Made by a program: the position numbers and the translations under genes. Below are positions 25,334 through 33,251 of a stretch of 33,251 bases of DNA, in pieces; the first letter of the stretch is position 1, and each line of letters opens with the position of its first letter. The stretch spans positions 1-33,251 of the forward strand of contig CAZTAK010000028.1 of the NCBI GenBank assembly GCA_964611585.1, read 5' to 3'. The notes below the pieces were generated by a model. The model was not told the origin of the DNA. It searched no databases and saw only the letters and a list, made by a program, of their open reading frames with translations. Source of the DNA: CAZTAK01 sp964611585 (GTDB lineage: Bacteria; Pseudomonadota; Alphaproteobacteria; SHVP01).

Positions 25334-27859
25334 CTATTGCGTTCGCAGTACTGGGGCCGCCTTTTGGCCGAGCGCAATCCAGGTGCCGGCATAACCGAAG
25401 ACGACCGTCAACGCGATCCCGGCGAGCGCGGTGCCGAGGGCGGGCAGCGTGACGAAGCTCCAGTCCGCCTGCATCGCTTGGGTCACCACCAGCCACGCGC
25501 CGAGCGTTCCGGCGAAGACGGCGAGGATCGCGGTCATGCCACCGAGCACCAGATACTCCAGCATGTAGGCGCGCAACACGTCGCGCCGGGTTGCGCCCAG
25601 CACCTTGAGGATCACGGCATCGTAGACCCGCCGCCGGTGCCCCGCCGCGACCGCGCCCGCCAGGACCAGGACGCCGGCGAGGATAGTGATTCCGGCAGTG
25701 CCCGCCGCCGCCGCCGCGATCTGGCCGAGGATGCGGCTCGCGGCCTCGATCACGTCCTTGACGCGCACGGCGGAGACGTTGGCGAACTTATCGGTAATCG
25801 TGCGGTAGGCGGTTTCCTCGGCCTCAGGCGTAAAGGTCGCCGTGGCGAGATGCGTCTGCGGCGCATTTTCGAGCGTGCCGGGCGCGAACACGACGTAGTA
25901 GTTGATGCCGAAATCGCTCCAGTCGATGCGCCGCAGGTTGCGGATCTGCGCCGTCACTTCGCGGCCGAGAATGTTAAACGTCAGCGTATCACCCAACGCG
26001 AGCCCGAGCCCGCGCGCCATGTCCTCATCCAGCGAAATTGCCGGGGCGCCGGAAAAGTTTCCGGGCCACCATGTGCCCTGCGTGATAACGGCGCGATCCG
26101 GGCGCGCGTTTGCATACGTGAAACCGAATTCATGGCGCCGGACCCACGCCATGTCCGGACCGATCGCGGCCCTGTCGACGCGAACGCCATTCACCGCCAC
26201 CAGCCGCCCGCGCAAATTGGGCACCCGTTCGAGCGCAACATATCCATCGGCGCCGCGAACGGTTTCCTCGAACGCCGCGACCTGAGGCGACTGGATGTCG
26301 ATGAAGAAGAACGAAGGTGCGACCGCCGGAATCCGTTCCCGCACCTGGGCCGAGATATTCGCCTGCACCAGCGCCGTCGCCACCAGCACCGTCAGGCCCG
26401 CACCGAGCGAGACGACCACGCTTGCCGTCGGCGCGCCGGGACGCGAAAGGTTGGCCAGCGCGAGCCTGAGCCCGGTGTGGTGCGGTCGGCCGAGATGGCG
26501 CATCGCATCGATTATCAACGCTGCGGCAATGCGGAACACGATCAGCAAGCCGACGGCGCCGAGAACGAACCATTGGGCGATGAACGGAACTCCGGTGCCG
26601 AACACGGCTAGGCCGGCGAGCGCAAGCGCGGCAGCCAGCATGACGGCGGTGTCCATCGGCCGGGGCCAGCGCCGTGCCGGCGCCACCAGTGCCCGGAACA
26701 GCCCCGCGGCAGGCACGTCGCGCGCCCGCGACAGCGGCCAAACGGTAAACGCAAACGCCGTCAGCAGGCCGAACGCGGCCGCCCGGACCAGCGGCAGGAC
26801 CTGGATTCCGGACTCGGGCGAGACCGGCAGGATTCCGGCCAGCACCGACGTCAACAGCACCGGCGCCAGCGCCCCGATCAGCAGACCGATTCCGGTTCCG
26901 GCGAGCGCCAGCAACCCGATCTGAACGAGATAGACGCGGAATATCAGCCCTGAGGGCGCGCCCAGGCATTTGAGGGTGGCGATGGTTTCATGGCGGGCGC
27001 CGAGGTAGGCGCCGACCGCATTGCCGACGCCGATACCGCCCAACACCAGGGCGGTGACTCCGGCGAGCGTCAGGAACACCCCCAGCCGATCGATGAAGCG
27101 CGCGATCGAGGGCTGCGCGGCGGTGGCATCGCGCACCCGCCAGAGGCCCTCGGGAAAGGCGGCATGCAGGTCCGCCCGCCAGGCGGCGGATTCCACAGCC
27201 GGTGCGAGGCGCACGCGGTATTTGTAGCGCGTCAGACTGCCCTCGACGCCGAGCCCGGTTGCCTCGAACCCGGCCGACGACACCATCAGCCGTGGCCCCA
27301 GGCTGAAGGCGTTGGCGACCCGATCGGGTTCCGAGTCGATGACGGCGCGCACCTCGAACGTCTGATCGCCCGCCTGCAACACATCGCCGACCGCGGCGCC
27401 GAGACGATTCAGCAGGGTCTCTTCCGCAACCGCGCCGAACCGCCCGTCACGGCGGCCGAGCGCATCCGCGCTGTTCATCGCCGGCCGCAAGACGAGCGCC
27501 CCATAAAGCGGATAGACCGCGTCGACCGCCTTGAGTTCGACCAGTACGCGATTGCCGCCTTCCGCCGGCCGCGCCATCGCGCGCGCCTCACGCGACAGCG
27601 ATACAGACGCGCTGTTCGCGCGCAGGTAATCCTGCACCGCGGGCGCAAGATCGCGTGCGGTCTGGCTGATTTCGACATCGCCGCCCATCAGGGTGCGCGC
27701 GTTGCGCTCCAGCCCGGCAACGATCGAGGCCGACAGCGTGCCGACGGCGGCAATCGCGGCGACGCCGAGCGCGAGGCTGGCGAGGAAAATCCGGAATCCT
27801 TTGAGGCCGCCGCGAAGTTCCCGCAACGCAAGCCGCAGTGCCAACGGCAGCCGGGTCAT
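25334..27859 (-). CDS. YbbP-like ABC transporter permease (duplicated FtsX)
   Basis: The 841-residue protein has an N-terminal helix (LRGGLKGFRIFLASLALGVAAIAAVG), a large periplasmic domain (about 45-250), an FtsX block with three helices (about 260-385, VFLTLAGVTALVLGGIGVGNAVGAYLGARHETIATLKCLG), two additional central helices (about 405-455), a second periplasmic domain (about 490-700) and a second FtsX block (about 710-835, ILAGVLVLAGAVAAGHRRRVYDAVILKVLGATRRD). This is the ten-span layout of E. coli YbbP. It overlaps the ATPase gene by 4 nt (ATGA). The system is thought to act in the envelope, with lipids or lipid-linked substrates suggested; the substrate is not known. Confidence 0.92.
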   Translation of the reverse strand: MTRLPLALRLALRELRGGLKGFRIFLASLALGVAAIAAVGTLSASIVAGLERNARTLMGGDVEISQTARDLAPAVQDYLRANSASVSLSREARAMARPAEGGNRVLVELKAVDAVYPLYGALVLRPAMNSADALGRRDGRFGAVAEETLLNRLGAAVGDVLQAGDQTFEVRAVIDSEPDRVANAFSLGPRLMVSSAGFEATGLGVEGSLTRYKYRVRLAPAVESAAWRADLHAAFPEGLWRVRDATAAQPSIARFIDRLGVFLTLAGVTALVLGGIGVGNAVGAYLGARHETIATLKCLGAPSGLIFRVYLVQIGLLALAGTGIGLLIGALAPVLLTSVLAGILPVSPESGIQVLPLVRAAAFGLLTAFAFTVWPLSRARDVPAAGLFRALVAPARRWPRPMDTAVMLAAALALAGLAVFGTGVPFIAQWFVLGAVGLLIVFRIAAALIIDAMRHLGRPHHTGLRLALANLSRPGAPTASVVVSLGAGLTVLVATALVQANISAQVRERIPAVAPSFFFIDIQSPQVAAFEETVRGADGYVALERVPNLRGRLVAVNGVRVDRAAIGPDMAWVRRHEFGFTYANARPDRAVITQGTWWPGNFSGAPAISLDEDMARGLGLALGDTLTFNILGREVTAQIRNLRRIDWSDFGINYYVVFAPGTLENAPQTHLATATFTPEAEETAYRTITDKFANVSAVRVKDVIEAASRILGQIAAAAAGTAGITILAGVLVLAGAVAAGHRRRVYDAVILKVLGATRRDVLRAYMLEYLVLGGMTAILAVFAGTLGAWLVVTQAMQADWSFVTLPALGTALAGIALTVVFGYAGTWIALGQKAAPVLRTQ

Positions 27860-28608
27860 GCGTCGGGCCTCTCGCTGGCCAGCCGCACCGGTGGCGCTTC
27901 GGGATCGAAGGACTCGATACGGCCGTCGCGCATCGCCACCACCCGGTCGCAGCGGCGCGTCAGCCGTTCCTCGTGGGTAATCAGCATCAGGGTCGTGCCG
28001 CGGCGCTCGCGAATCGAAAAGAGCGTATCGATGATCGCCCGCCCGGTATCGCCGTCGAGGTTGCCGGTCGGTTCGTCGGCAAGAATCAGCCGCGGGTTGG
28101 CGACAAATGCCCGCGCCAGCGCCACGCGCTGTTGTTCGCCGCCGGACAGTTGCGCCGGATAATGGCCGGTGCGGTGGCCAAGGCCGACTTCTTCCAGAGT
28201 TTCGGCGGCGCTCTCGAAGGCGGTCCTCGAACCCGCAAGCTCCAGCGGGATGGCGACGTTCTCCAGCGCCGTCATCGTCGGCACCAGGTGAAACGATTGA
28301 AAAACGATGCCGATGTGATCGCGCCGGAACAGGGCGAGGCGGTCTTCGTCGAAGGAACCGATGTCTTGGCCCGCAACCCGCACCCGGCCCGCACTGGGGC
28401 GTTCCAGTCCCGCAATGATCGCCAGCAGAGTCGATTTTCCCGATCCCGATGGCCCCACCAGACCCATCGCCTCGCCTTCGCCGATCACCAGATCGACGCC
28501 GCGCAGGATGTTGACCGCGCCGGCGGCGCTTTCCAGAGTGAGATGAAGGTCCATGAGTTCGACCAGGGGTTTACCGGCCGAATCGGGGGTGGCAGATTCC
28601 GAAACCAT
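27856..28608 (-). CDS. YbbA-like ABC transporter ATP-binding protein
   Basis: The 250-residue ATPase has Walker A GPSGSGKST (52-60), Q-loop FQSFHLVPTMTALENV, signature LSGGEQQRVALARAF (from 154), Walker B LILADEPTGNLD (to 185) and switch His in LITHEERL. The start is ATG 28608 with AAGGAACG upstream; the open frame upstream of it crosses the divergent gene and is not coding. It forms a pair with the YbbP-like permease and is divergent from tesA, the same gene order as in E. coli, which supports the YbbA assignment over LolD. Confidence 0.92.
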   Translation of the reverse strand: MVSESATPDSAGKPLVELMDLHLTLESAAGAVNILRGVDLVIGEGEAMGLVGPSGSGKSTLLAIIAGLERPSAGRVRVAGQDIGSFDEDRLALFRRDHIGIVFQSFHLVPTMTALENVAIPLELAGSRTAFESAAETLEEVGLGHRTGHYPAQLSGGEQQRVALARAFVANPRLILADEPTGNLDGDTGRAIIDTLFSIRERRGTTLMLITHEERLTRRCDRVVAMRDGRIESFDPEAPPVRLASERPDA

Positions 28609-28708
28609 GAATCGTTCCTTGTTGTGCCGCTCCCCCGGGAGCTGGGCGCGAGAGCCGAGGCACGAGGACGGTGCGCGCGTTCCGCAGACATATTGGCAGG
28701 CATCGGGG

Positions 28709-29374
28709 GTGCGCAACCGCCGGACCCGGGTTTTTGCGTTCAATTTGCTGTTGTTGGCGTTGCTGGCCGGACTGGCGTTGCCACCGGGCGCGCGGGCGCA
28801 GGCCGCCGAACCGGTGATCGCGGTGCTGGGCGACAGTCTGGCGGCGGGTTTTGGACTTGCCGCCGAGGCGGCCTTTCCGGCCCGCCTGGAAGCTGGTTTA
28901 CGCGCGCGCGGCGTCGCGGTTCGGGTGATCAATGCCGGGGTCTCGGGCGATACCTCGGCGGGCGGACTGGCGCGCCTCGACTGGACGCTGGATGGCAGTC
29001 CCGGTCTGGTCCCCGATCTGGTGATCGTCGAACTTGGCAGCAACGATGCGTTGCGCGGGCTCGATCCCGCCGACACGTTGGTGAATCTGGATGCGATCCT
29101 CACCGCCATCAGGGACCGCGGCATGACGGCGATGCTGGCGGGCATGATGGCGCCGCGCAATCTGGGCCGCGAATACGCCGAGGATTTCGATTCGATCTAT
29201 CCGCGGCTGGCTGAAAAACACGCCATCGTCCTCTATCCGTTCTTTCTCGACGGCGTGGCGCTCGACCTGGCGCTCAACCAGGGCGATCTGATTCATCCCA
29301 ACGGGGCGGGCGTCGGCATCATCGTCGAAAGGATAATTCCCTTTGTCTTGCGGGCGCTGGAGGGCGGGCCATGA
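28709..29374 (+). CDS. tesA: Arylesterase / thioesterase I, GDSL family (TesA-like)
   Basis: The 221-residue SGNH hydrolase cleaves acyl esters, thioesters or lysophospholipids in the periplasm. With a GTG start at 28709 it has a clean signal peptide (RVFAFNLLLLALLAGLALPPGARA, cleavage near 31), then block I GDSLAAGFGL with Ser43, the Gly block VINAGVSGDTSAGG, the Asn block GSNDALRG (110-113) and the catalytic pair in DLIHPNGAG (Asp193, His196). An ATG further upstream (28607) would overlap the divergent gene start and add sequence unlike the family. The stop overlaps the next gene (ATGA). Confidence 0.9.
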   Translation: MRNRRTRVFAFNLLLLALLAGLALPPGARAQAAEPVIAVLGDSLAAGFGLAAEAAFPARLEAGLRARGVAVRVINAGVSGDTSAGGLARLDWTLDGSPGLVPDLVIVELGSNDALRGLDPADTLVNLDAILTAIRDRGMTAMLAGMMAPRNLGREYAEDFDSIYPRLAEKHAIVLYPFFLDGVALDLALNQGDLIHPNGAGVGIIVERIIPFVLRALEGGP

Positions 29375-29955
29375 TCCGTCTGTTCACCGCAATCGCGCTG
29401 CCCGAGGACGTGCGCGCGCGCCTCGCCACGATCGGGGGCGGCATTCGCAGCGCCCGCTGGGTCACGCCCGAGCGCATGCACCTGACGTTGCGATTTATCG
29501 GCGAGGTCGATGACGGGTTGTTGGAAGATTTGTGCGCGGCGCTGAGCCAGGTGTCCGGCGAGGGTTTCGACATGACGCTCGATGGCGTCGGTCTGTTCGG
29601 CGAACGCCGTCGCAACCGCACGCTGTGGGTCGGCGTGGTGCCCGATCCCGCCTTGATGCGGCTGCAAGCCAAGATCGAAGCGGCGCTGGTTCGGACCGGC
29701 CTCGAACCCGAATCGCGCAAATTCAAACCGCACATAACAGTCGCGCGCCTGCGCGAGGCCCCGATGGCGCGGGTGCGGGAATTTCTGACGTTCCACCATT
29801 TATTCCGGACCGGGCCGTTTCCGGTGCGGGAGTTTCATCTCTATTCCAGCCGCCTGTCGCAAAACGGACCGCTCTACCGGATCGAGGACACCTATCCGCT
29901 GGCGGGAGATCAGACTCCGAATTTGGCAAGCGTCGAATCGACGCGGCCGACGTAG
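29371..29955 (+). CDS. thpR: RNA 2',3'-cyclic phosphodiesterase (LigT/ThpR)
   Basis: The 194-residue 2H phosphoesterase opens 2',3'-cyclic phosphates and can act as an RNA ligase in vitro. Both HxT motifs are present: MHLTLRFIGEV (His37) and PHITVARLRE (His121). The start RLFTAIALPEDVRARL is typical. The ATG overlaps the tesA stop by 4 nt. The last 46 bp overlap the 3' end of the convergent fructosamine kinase gene. The C-terminal residues after DTYPLAGD (LASVESTRPT) are not conserved in the family and read over that overlap. Confidence 0.92.
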   Translation: MIRLFTAIALPEDVRARLATIGGGIRSARWVTPERMHLTLRFIGEVDDGLLEDLCAALSQVSGEGFDMTLDGVGLFGERRRNRTLWVGVVPDPALMRLQAKIEAALVRTGLEPESRKFKPHITVARLREAPMARVREFLTFHHLFRTGPFPVREFHLYSSRLSQNGPLYRIEDTYPLAGDQTPNLASVESTRPT

Positions 29956-30761
29956 CCGCCGCCGAACAGGCGTACATGCACCAGCAACGGATAGAGATTG
30001 TATAGGTCGCGCCGCTCCTCGAAGAATCCGGGAGCGATCGGGCGGTGTTCGGCGTAGCGTCCGAAGAACACGTTTCCAAAGGTCGAAAACAGCGTACTGA
30101 ACGCAAGTTCAATTTCGGCGTCAGCGTAGTATATTGCAGGATCGACGAAGCCTGCGATGCAATCCGCCTTTGAAAGCACGTTGCCGCCCCAGAGATCGCC
30201 GTGGATCAATGCGGGCGGGCCAGCGTTCGCAATCCAGGTGTCGAGACGCGCGGCGAGGCGTTCGATCCGCGTGGCGGTTGCCGTCGGCAGGCGGCCGGCG
30301 CGGTGCGCTTCACCGGCCATGTACAACAGCCGGTGGTCACGAAAGAACGCGCGCCACGACGGTGTCCACGGATTGGGCTGGGCGAGGCCGCCGATCAGGG
30401 TCGCAGATTCGAATCCGTATTCGGGTGCGGAGACATTGTGCAGGGCAGCCACGAGGTCCGCGGCGTGCGCTTCGGCCGCCGGGTCCGGCGCGCCGCCGTC
30501 GTTGTCGATCCAGGTCATCACCAGAAGATCGGCCTGCGAATGGACCACTTCGGGCACCGGAAAATCGCTGCGCGCGCCAAGGTATTTCAGCATCGCTGCT
30601 TCGATGTCGAGGCCGGTGCCGGTTTTGGCGACCAGCGGTTCGCCAGCAGAAAAATCAAGACGGAATACCGGTGCGATGTCGCCACCCGAAAGTGGCGTCA
30701 TTTTCGCGACCGTCCGGCCGAGGGCGGCGCCGAGGCGTTGACGAAGGTCTGTGCCGGTCAC
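29910..30761 (-). CDS. Fructosamine kinase family protein
   Basis: The 283-residue protein has the protein-kinase-like fold of fructosamine-3-kinases: LSGGDIAPVFRL and EPLVAKTGTG (ATP-binding Lys), the catalytic loop LIHGDLWGGNVL (187-196, Asp189) and the metal-binding FVDPAIYYADAEIELAF (Asp207). Bacterial members phosphorylate fructosamines or ribulosamines on glycated amino acids or proteins, aiding deglycation. The GTG at 30761 is taken as start because it lies 1 nt past the phosphatase TGA and begins family homology. E. coli YniA is of this family. Pairing with a tyrosine phosphatase gene recurs in several bacteria, where the phosphatase domain may help repair. Confidence 0.92.
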   Translation of the reverse strand: MTGTDLRQRLGAALGRTVAKMTPLSGGDIAPVFRLDFSAGEPLVAKTGTGLDIEAAMLKYLGARSDFPVPEVVHSQADLLVMTWIDNDGGAPDPAAEAHAADLVAALHNVSAPEYGFESATLIGGLAQPNPWTPSWRAFFRDHRLLYMAGEAHRAGRLPTATATRIERLAARLDTWIANAGPPALIHGDLWGGNVLSKADCIAGFVDPAIYYADAEIELAFSTLFSTFGNVFFGRYAEHRPIAPGFFEERRDLYNLYPLLVHVRLFGGGYVGRVDSTLAKFGV

Positions 30762-30762
30762 G

Positions 30763-31236
30763 TCAGAGGCTGGTTTTTCGGATGTGCGCCAGCAAACCGC
30801 GCGACGCGGCCTCGACCAGATCGAGGACCTCTTCGAACCCGTCGGCGCCGCCGTAGTAGGGGTCCGGCACATCGTGCACGCCTGCGTCGGGCGCGAAATC
30901 GAGGAAGAGCGCAAGCATCGCATCGGTCCCCTTGGGCGCAATCCGGCGCAGTTCACCCAGGTTTTGCCGGTCCATCGCCAGCACATAATCGAAGGTCTCG
31001 AAATCGGCGCGGCGCGCCTGCCGCGCGCTCTGGCCGCCAATGTCGATGCCGCGGACCCGCGCCGCTGCGCGCGAACGCGAATCGGGCGCTTCGCCGACGT
31101 GGTAGTCGTGGGTGCCGGCCGAATCGGTCTCGACTTCGCCCTCCAACCCGTGTTGGGCGATCAGGTCGCGGAAAACGCCCTCGGCGGTGGGCGAACGGCA
31201 GATGTTTCCGGTACACACGAACAAAACGCGGATCAA
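30763..31236 (-). CDS. Low-molecular-weight protein tyrosine phosphatase
   Basis: The 157-residue cytoplasmic protein has the P-loop VCTGNICRS (Cys8, Arg14, Ser15) at the N-terminus and the general acid Asp125 in DVPDPYYGG. It dephosphorylates phosphotyrosine; in bacteria it often works on exopolysaccharide kinases or, beside fructosamine kinases, on phosphorylated sugar adducts. Full family length. It is the first gene of a two-gene unit with the kinase gene (1 nt gap), divergent from the sirtuin gene with 62 bp between. Confidence 0.94.
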   Translation of the reverse strand: MIRVLFVCTGNICRSPTAEGVFRDLIAQHGLEGEVETDSAGTHDYHVGEAPDSRSRAAARVRGIDIGGQSARQARRADFETFDYVLAMDRQNLGELRRIAPKGTDAMLALFLDFAPDAGVHDVPDPYYGGADGFEEVLDLVEAASRGLLAHIRKTSL

Positions 31237-31298
31237 CGGCGCAACCTCCTCGGTTCCAGGGTTCGCGGCTATGATAGAAGGAGACGAACGGGGATTCC

Positions 31299-32015
31299 AT
31301 GGAGCGGACCGCGAAATACGATCGGATCGTCGTCCTGACCGGTGCCGGGATTTCGGCCGATTCCGGCGTCAGCACCTTTCGCGACCCGGACGGCATCTGG
31401 GCGCGCCATGACATCGACGAGGTGGCGACACCCGAGGCCTTCGCGCGCAACCCCCGCCGGGTGCACGAATTTTACAACGACCGCCGCCGGGGGCTTGCCG
31501 GCGTCGAAACGAATGCCGGCCACCAGGCGCTTGCCGACCTCGAACAGCACCATCCCGGCGACGTTCTGATCGTCACCCAGAACGTCGACGACCTGCACGA
31601 ACGCGCGGGCGCAACCAACCTCATCCACATGCACGGCGAACTCGCCAAGGTGCGCTGCGCCGCCACCTACGATGTCTTCGACTGGTCCGGCGACCTCAGT
31701 CTCGAAACCATTTGTCCCGATTGCGGCGCGGCTGGCACCCTGCGCCCCGACATTGTCTGGTTCGGCGAAATGCCGATGCACATGGACCGGATCCAGTCGG
31801 CATTGCAGGCGTGTGACCTTTTCCTGTCGATCGGCACCTCGGGCAACGTCTATCCGGCGGCCGGATTCGTCGCCGAGGTGCGAAGCGGCGGCCGCGCGCA
31901 CACCGCCGAACTCAACCTCGAACCCTCGGAAGGCCACAGTCTGTTTGCGGAAACGGTTTACGGCCGCGCTGCCGAAATCGTACCGGAATACGTCGCGCGT
32001 CTTCTCGCGAGTTGA
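31299..32015 (+). CDS. cobB: NAD-dependent protein deacylase, CobB-type sirtuin
   Basis: The 238-residue sirtuin removes acyl groups from lysine using NAD. Motifs: LTGAGISADSGVSTFRD (NAD binding), TQNVDDLHERAG, catalytic His112 in HMHGELAKVRC, WFGEMPM and IGTSGNVYPAAGF. Tyr59 and Arg62 (HEFYNDRRRG) match the Tyr-x-x-Arg pair of SIRT5 and E. coli CobB that binds succinyl or malonyl lysine, so desuccinylation is likely in addition to deacetylation. Zinc ligands are reduced: Cys120, Cys139 and Cys142 are visible, but the second Cys of the first pair is absent, as in the E. coli protein. A GAAGGAGA lies 15 nt upstream of the ATG. Confidence 0.94.
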   Translation: MERTAKYDRIVVLTGAGISADSGVSTFRDPDGIWARHDIDEVATPEAFARNPRRVHEFYNDRRRGLAGVETNAGHQALADLEQHHPGDVLIVTQNVDDLHERAGATNLIHMHGELAKVRCAATYDVFDWSGDLSLETICPDCGAAGTLRPDIVWFGEMPMHMDRIQSALQACDLFLSIGTSGNVYPAAGFVAEVRSGGRAHTAELNLEPSEGHSLFAETVYGRAAEIVPEYVARLLAS

Positions 32016-32032
32016 TCGGGCTCGGGGACGCT

Positions 32033-32908
32033 TCAGGCCGCCTCGGATCTGGGCTGGCGTACCAGCAGGACCGGGACGCGGACGCGTTCGATCAGGTCAC
32101 TGACCCGTTCGCCGCCAAGCAGCGCCGAACCTTCGCCTACCACCAGCAGCCCGACACCTTCGCGGGTGACGGCGCGATTGAGCTCGGCACAACCGGCACC
32201 CGGGCAGGTGTGAAACGTCACCTCAATCGGCGCGCCCTGGAGAATGTTGCGGGCGTGGGCGCGCAACGCCTCGGCCTCATCCTTGGCGAGGGCGGGAAGC
32301 AACACCAGCAGCCGGCCCCCGTCGCGGTTGGCGACGCGCGAAGCGACTGTCAGCACCGCGTCCGCCGGCCCGGCCCGGTCGTAGGCCGCCAGCACCGGGC
32401 CCTCGATCGAGAGGCCGCGGATGAACCGCATTTCGGAAAACAACACCGTGCCGTGGTCCGACACCGCGAGCGCGCGCGCCGTCGATCCCAGCCGCGCGCG
32501 GCCCGCGCCCGACAGGCTGGTTTTGCCAAGGACGATCAGGTCTGCTTCCGGCGCCATCGACAGTACCTCGACCGCAACCCGTCCGCGCGCGACGCTGAAC
32601 GACCAGCGCACATGCTGCCGCTCCGCCGCCGCCACCAGCGTCCGGCGCGCGGCTTCGGCCTGGGCCTTGAGACCTCGTTCCATGTCGCGCGTATCGGGGG
32701 TCAGGGGGCGTCGTTTTGTGAGGCTGAAGTGACGCACGACCGGATGTTCGGCGAGTTCCAGAAAGCGGATGTCCTCGACAAACAGGCCGATCAGTTCCGC
32801 CTCCAGGCGCCGCGCCAGCGTCGAGGCGGTCTCGACCGCGGCGCGGCTTTCCTCGGAATCGTCCAGCGCCACCAGAATGCGGCGAAAATGCCGGGCCGGT
32901 TCGGTCAT
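32033..32908 (-). CDS. Universal stress protein, tandem-domain
   Basis: The 291-residue protein starts as a Usp domain (RRILVALDDSEESRAAVETASTLARRLEAELIGLFVED), contains VRWSFSVARGRVAVEVLSMAPEADLIVLGKTSLSG and then a second, weaker Usp-like half (from about 165; PVLAAYDRAGPADAVLTVASRV, VGLLVVGEGSALLGGERVSDLIERVRVPVLLV). The ATP-binding motif G-2x-G-9x-G-S/T is only partly kept (LGKTSLSGAGRARLGST), so nucleotide binding is uncertain. Its ATG overlaps the stop of the Lon-family gene (ATGA). Confidence 0.87.
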   Translation of the reverse strand: MTEPARHFRRILVALDDSEESRAAVETASTLARRLEAELIGLFVEDIRFLELAEHPVVRHFSLTKRRPLTPDTRDMERGLKAQAEAARRTLVAAAERQHVRWSFSVARGRVAVEVLSMAPEADLIVLGKTSLSGAGRARLGSTARALAVSDHGTVLFSEMRFIRGLSIEGPVLAAYDRAGPADAVLTVASRVANRDGGRLLVLLPALAKDEAEALRAHARNILQGAPIEVTFHTCPGAGCAELNRAVTREGVGLLVVGEGSALLGGERVSDLIERVRVPVLLVRQPRSEAA

Positions 32909-33251
32909 GAGCCGGACCCCGCATTACCCTGATCGCGGCCCGTGGCACCGAAGCGGCGGCGTGCCTCGGCCAGCGCGGCGAGGCGTTCTTCGACGGCGCG
33001 GTTGATGCTTCCCGCGGCGAAGGTGCCCTCGGCACCGCGTTCGCCGGCAGTGACGCCGGTCAGGATCTCGATGCCCTGATCGATGGTTTCCACCGGGTAG
33101 ATCGCGAACATTCCGGTGCGCGCCGCCTCGACCACATCGTCGCGCAGCATCAGGTTCTTGACGTTGGCGGCCGGAATCAGCACGCCCTGGTCGCCGGTCA
33201 GACCGCGTCCCTTGCAGGCATCGAAAAACCCTTCGATCTTTTCATTGACGC
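32905..33251 (-). CDS. Lon-family ATP-dependent protease (LonB/AsrA-like), C-terminal part
   Basis: The frame is open to the window end, so the gene begins beyond it; the visible 114 residues are VNEKIEGFFDACKGRGLTGD, QGVLIPAANVKNLMLRDDVVEA, GMFAIYPVETIDQGIEILTGVTAGERG and a basic tail. This is the end of the S16 protease domain of the non-canonical Lon group (AAA_32 plus Lon_C, such as Pseudomonas AsrA). The catalytic Ser lies upstream and is not visible; the Lys is expected just before the visible part. Translationally coupled to the universal stress protein gene. Confidence 0.85.
   Translation of the reverse strand, partial: VNEKIEGFFDACKGRGLTGDQGVLIPAANVKNLMLRDDVVEAARTGMFAIYPVETIDQGIEILTGVTAGERGAEGTFAAGSINRAVEERLAALAEARRRFGATGRDQGNAGSGS

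Noticed and set aside
27838..29214. A 458-codon open frame on the plus strand across ybbA and tesA
   Set aside because: It is antisense to ybbA and out of frame in tesA. Both real genes have intact catalytic motifs in other frames.

Overview
This 33.3-kb window is gene-dense, high-GC DNA that most resembles an alphaproteobacterium, probably a member of or close to the Rhodospirillales. Supporting points are a DUF2794 gene (a family I know only from Alphaproteobacteria), an ECF sigma factor followed by a membrane protein with a YGADPARWP motif, extensive ATGA/GTGA start-stop overlaps, and intergenic palindromic repeats of the GGTTCC/TAGAGC type. Two runs of exactly 100 N (1631-1730 and 13718-13817) mark this as a draft scaffold. 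Two single-base frame breaks and one in-frame TAG may be consensus errors or real lesions. I see no rRNA, tRNA, CRISPR array, insertion sequence or phage gene.

Layout. 1-5395: the 3' end of methylmalonate-semialdehyde dehydrogenase, a small frame-broken membrane protein on the other strand, then a citramalate synthase gene (cut by a gap) 2 nt upstream of pyruvate carboxylase. 5396-11067: a seven-gene minus-strand run reading, in transcription order, EF-hand protein, ECF sigma factor, single-span membrane protein (candidate anti-sigma), LTxxQ-type periplasmic metal-sensor-like protein, MacA-like adaptor carrying a second LTxxQ-like segment, ABC ATPase and MacB-like permease. 11272-14051: RidA, a ThDP-dependent acetolactate-synthase-like enzyme and a rhodanese fragment. 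14093-16483: a penicillin-acylase-family Ntn hydrolase. 16605-19329: rmlC-rmlD convergent with a GT2 glycosyltransferase. 19355-22471: a peroxiredoxin-like protein, two divergent glutathione transferases (one LigE-like, one omega-like) and an O-methyltransferase. 22650-25222: DUF2794, a frame-broken Kef/CPA2-type antiporter and a Bax-inhibitor-1 family protein. 25334-29955: ybbP-ybbA divergent from tesA-thpR, an arrangement also found in E. coli for ybbAP and tesA. 29910-33251: fructosamine kinase, low-molecular-weight tyrosine phosphatase, CobB-type sirtuin, universal stress protein and the C-terminus of a Lon-family protease.

The most distinctive unit is the 5.7-kb minus-strand cluster. It joins a putative exported calcium-binding protein, a sigma factor with a candidate membrane regulator, and a MacAB-like exporter whose adaptor contains an inserted helical segment resembling the free-standing LTxxQ protein encoded next to it. 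I infer an envelope-stress or metal-responsive regulon that controls its own exporter. The sequence supports the gene content and order, not the ligand.

A second pattern is non-coding. A roughly 148-bp structured repeat occurs twice, in opposite absolute orientations but each time downstream of, and co-oriented with, a gene (ridA and the glycosyltransferase). Shorter palindromic elements start at the TAG stop codons of rmlD and the antiporter. These may work as processing or termination signals.
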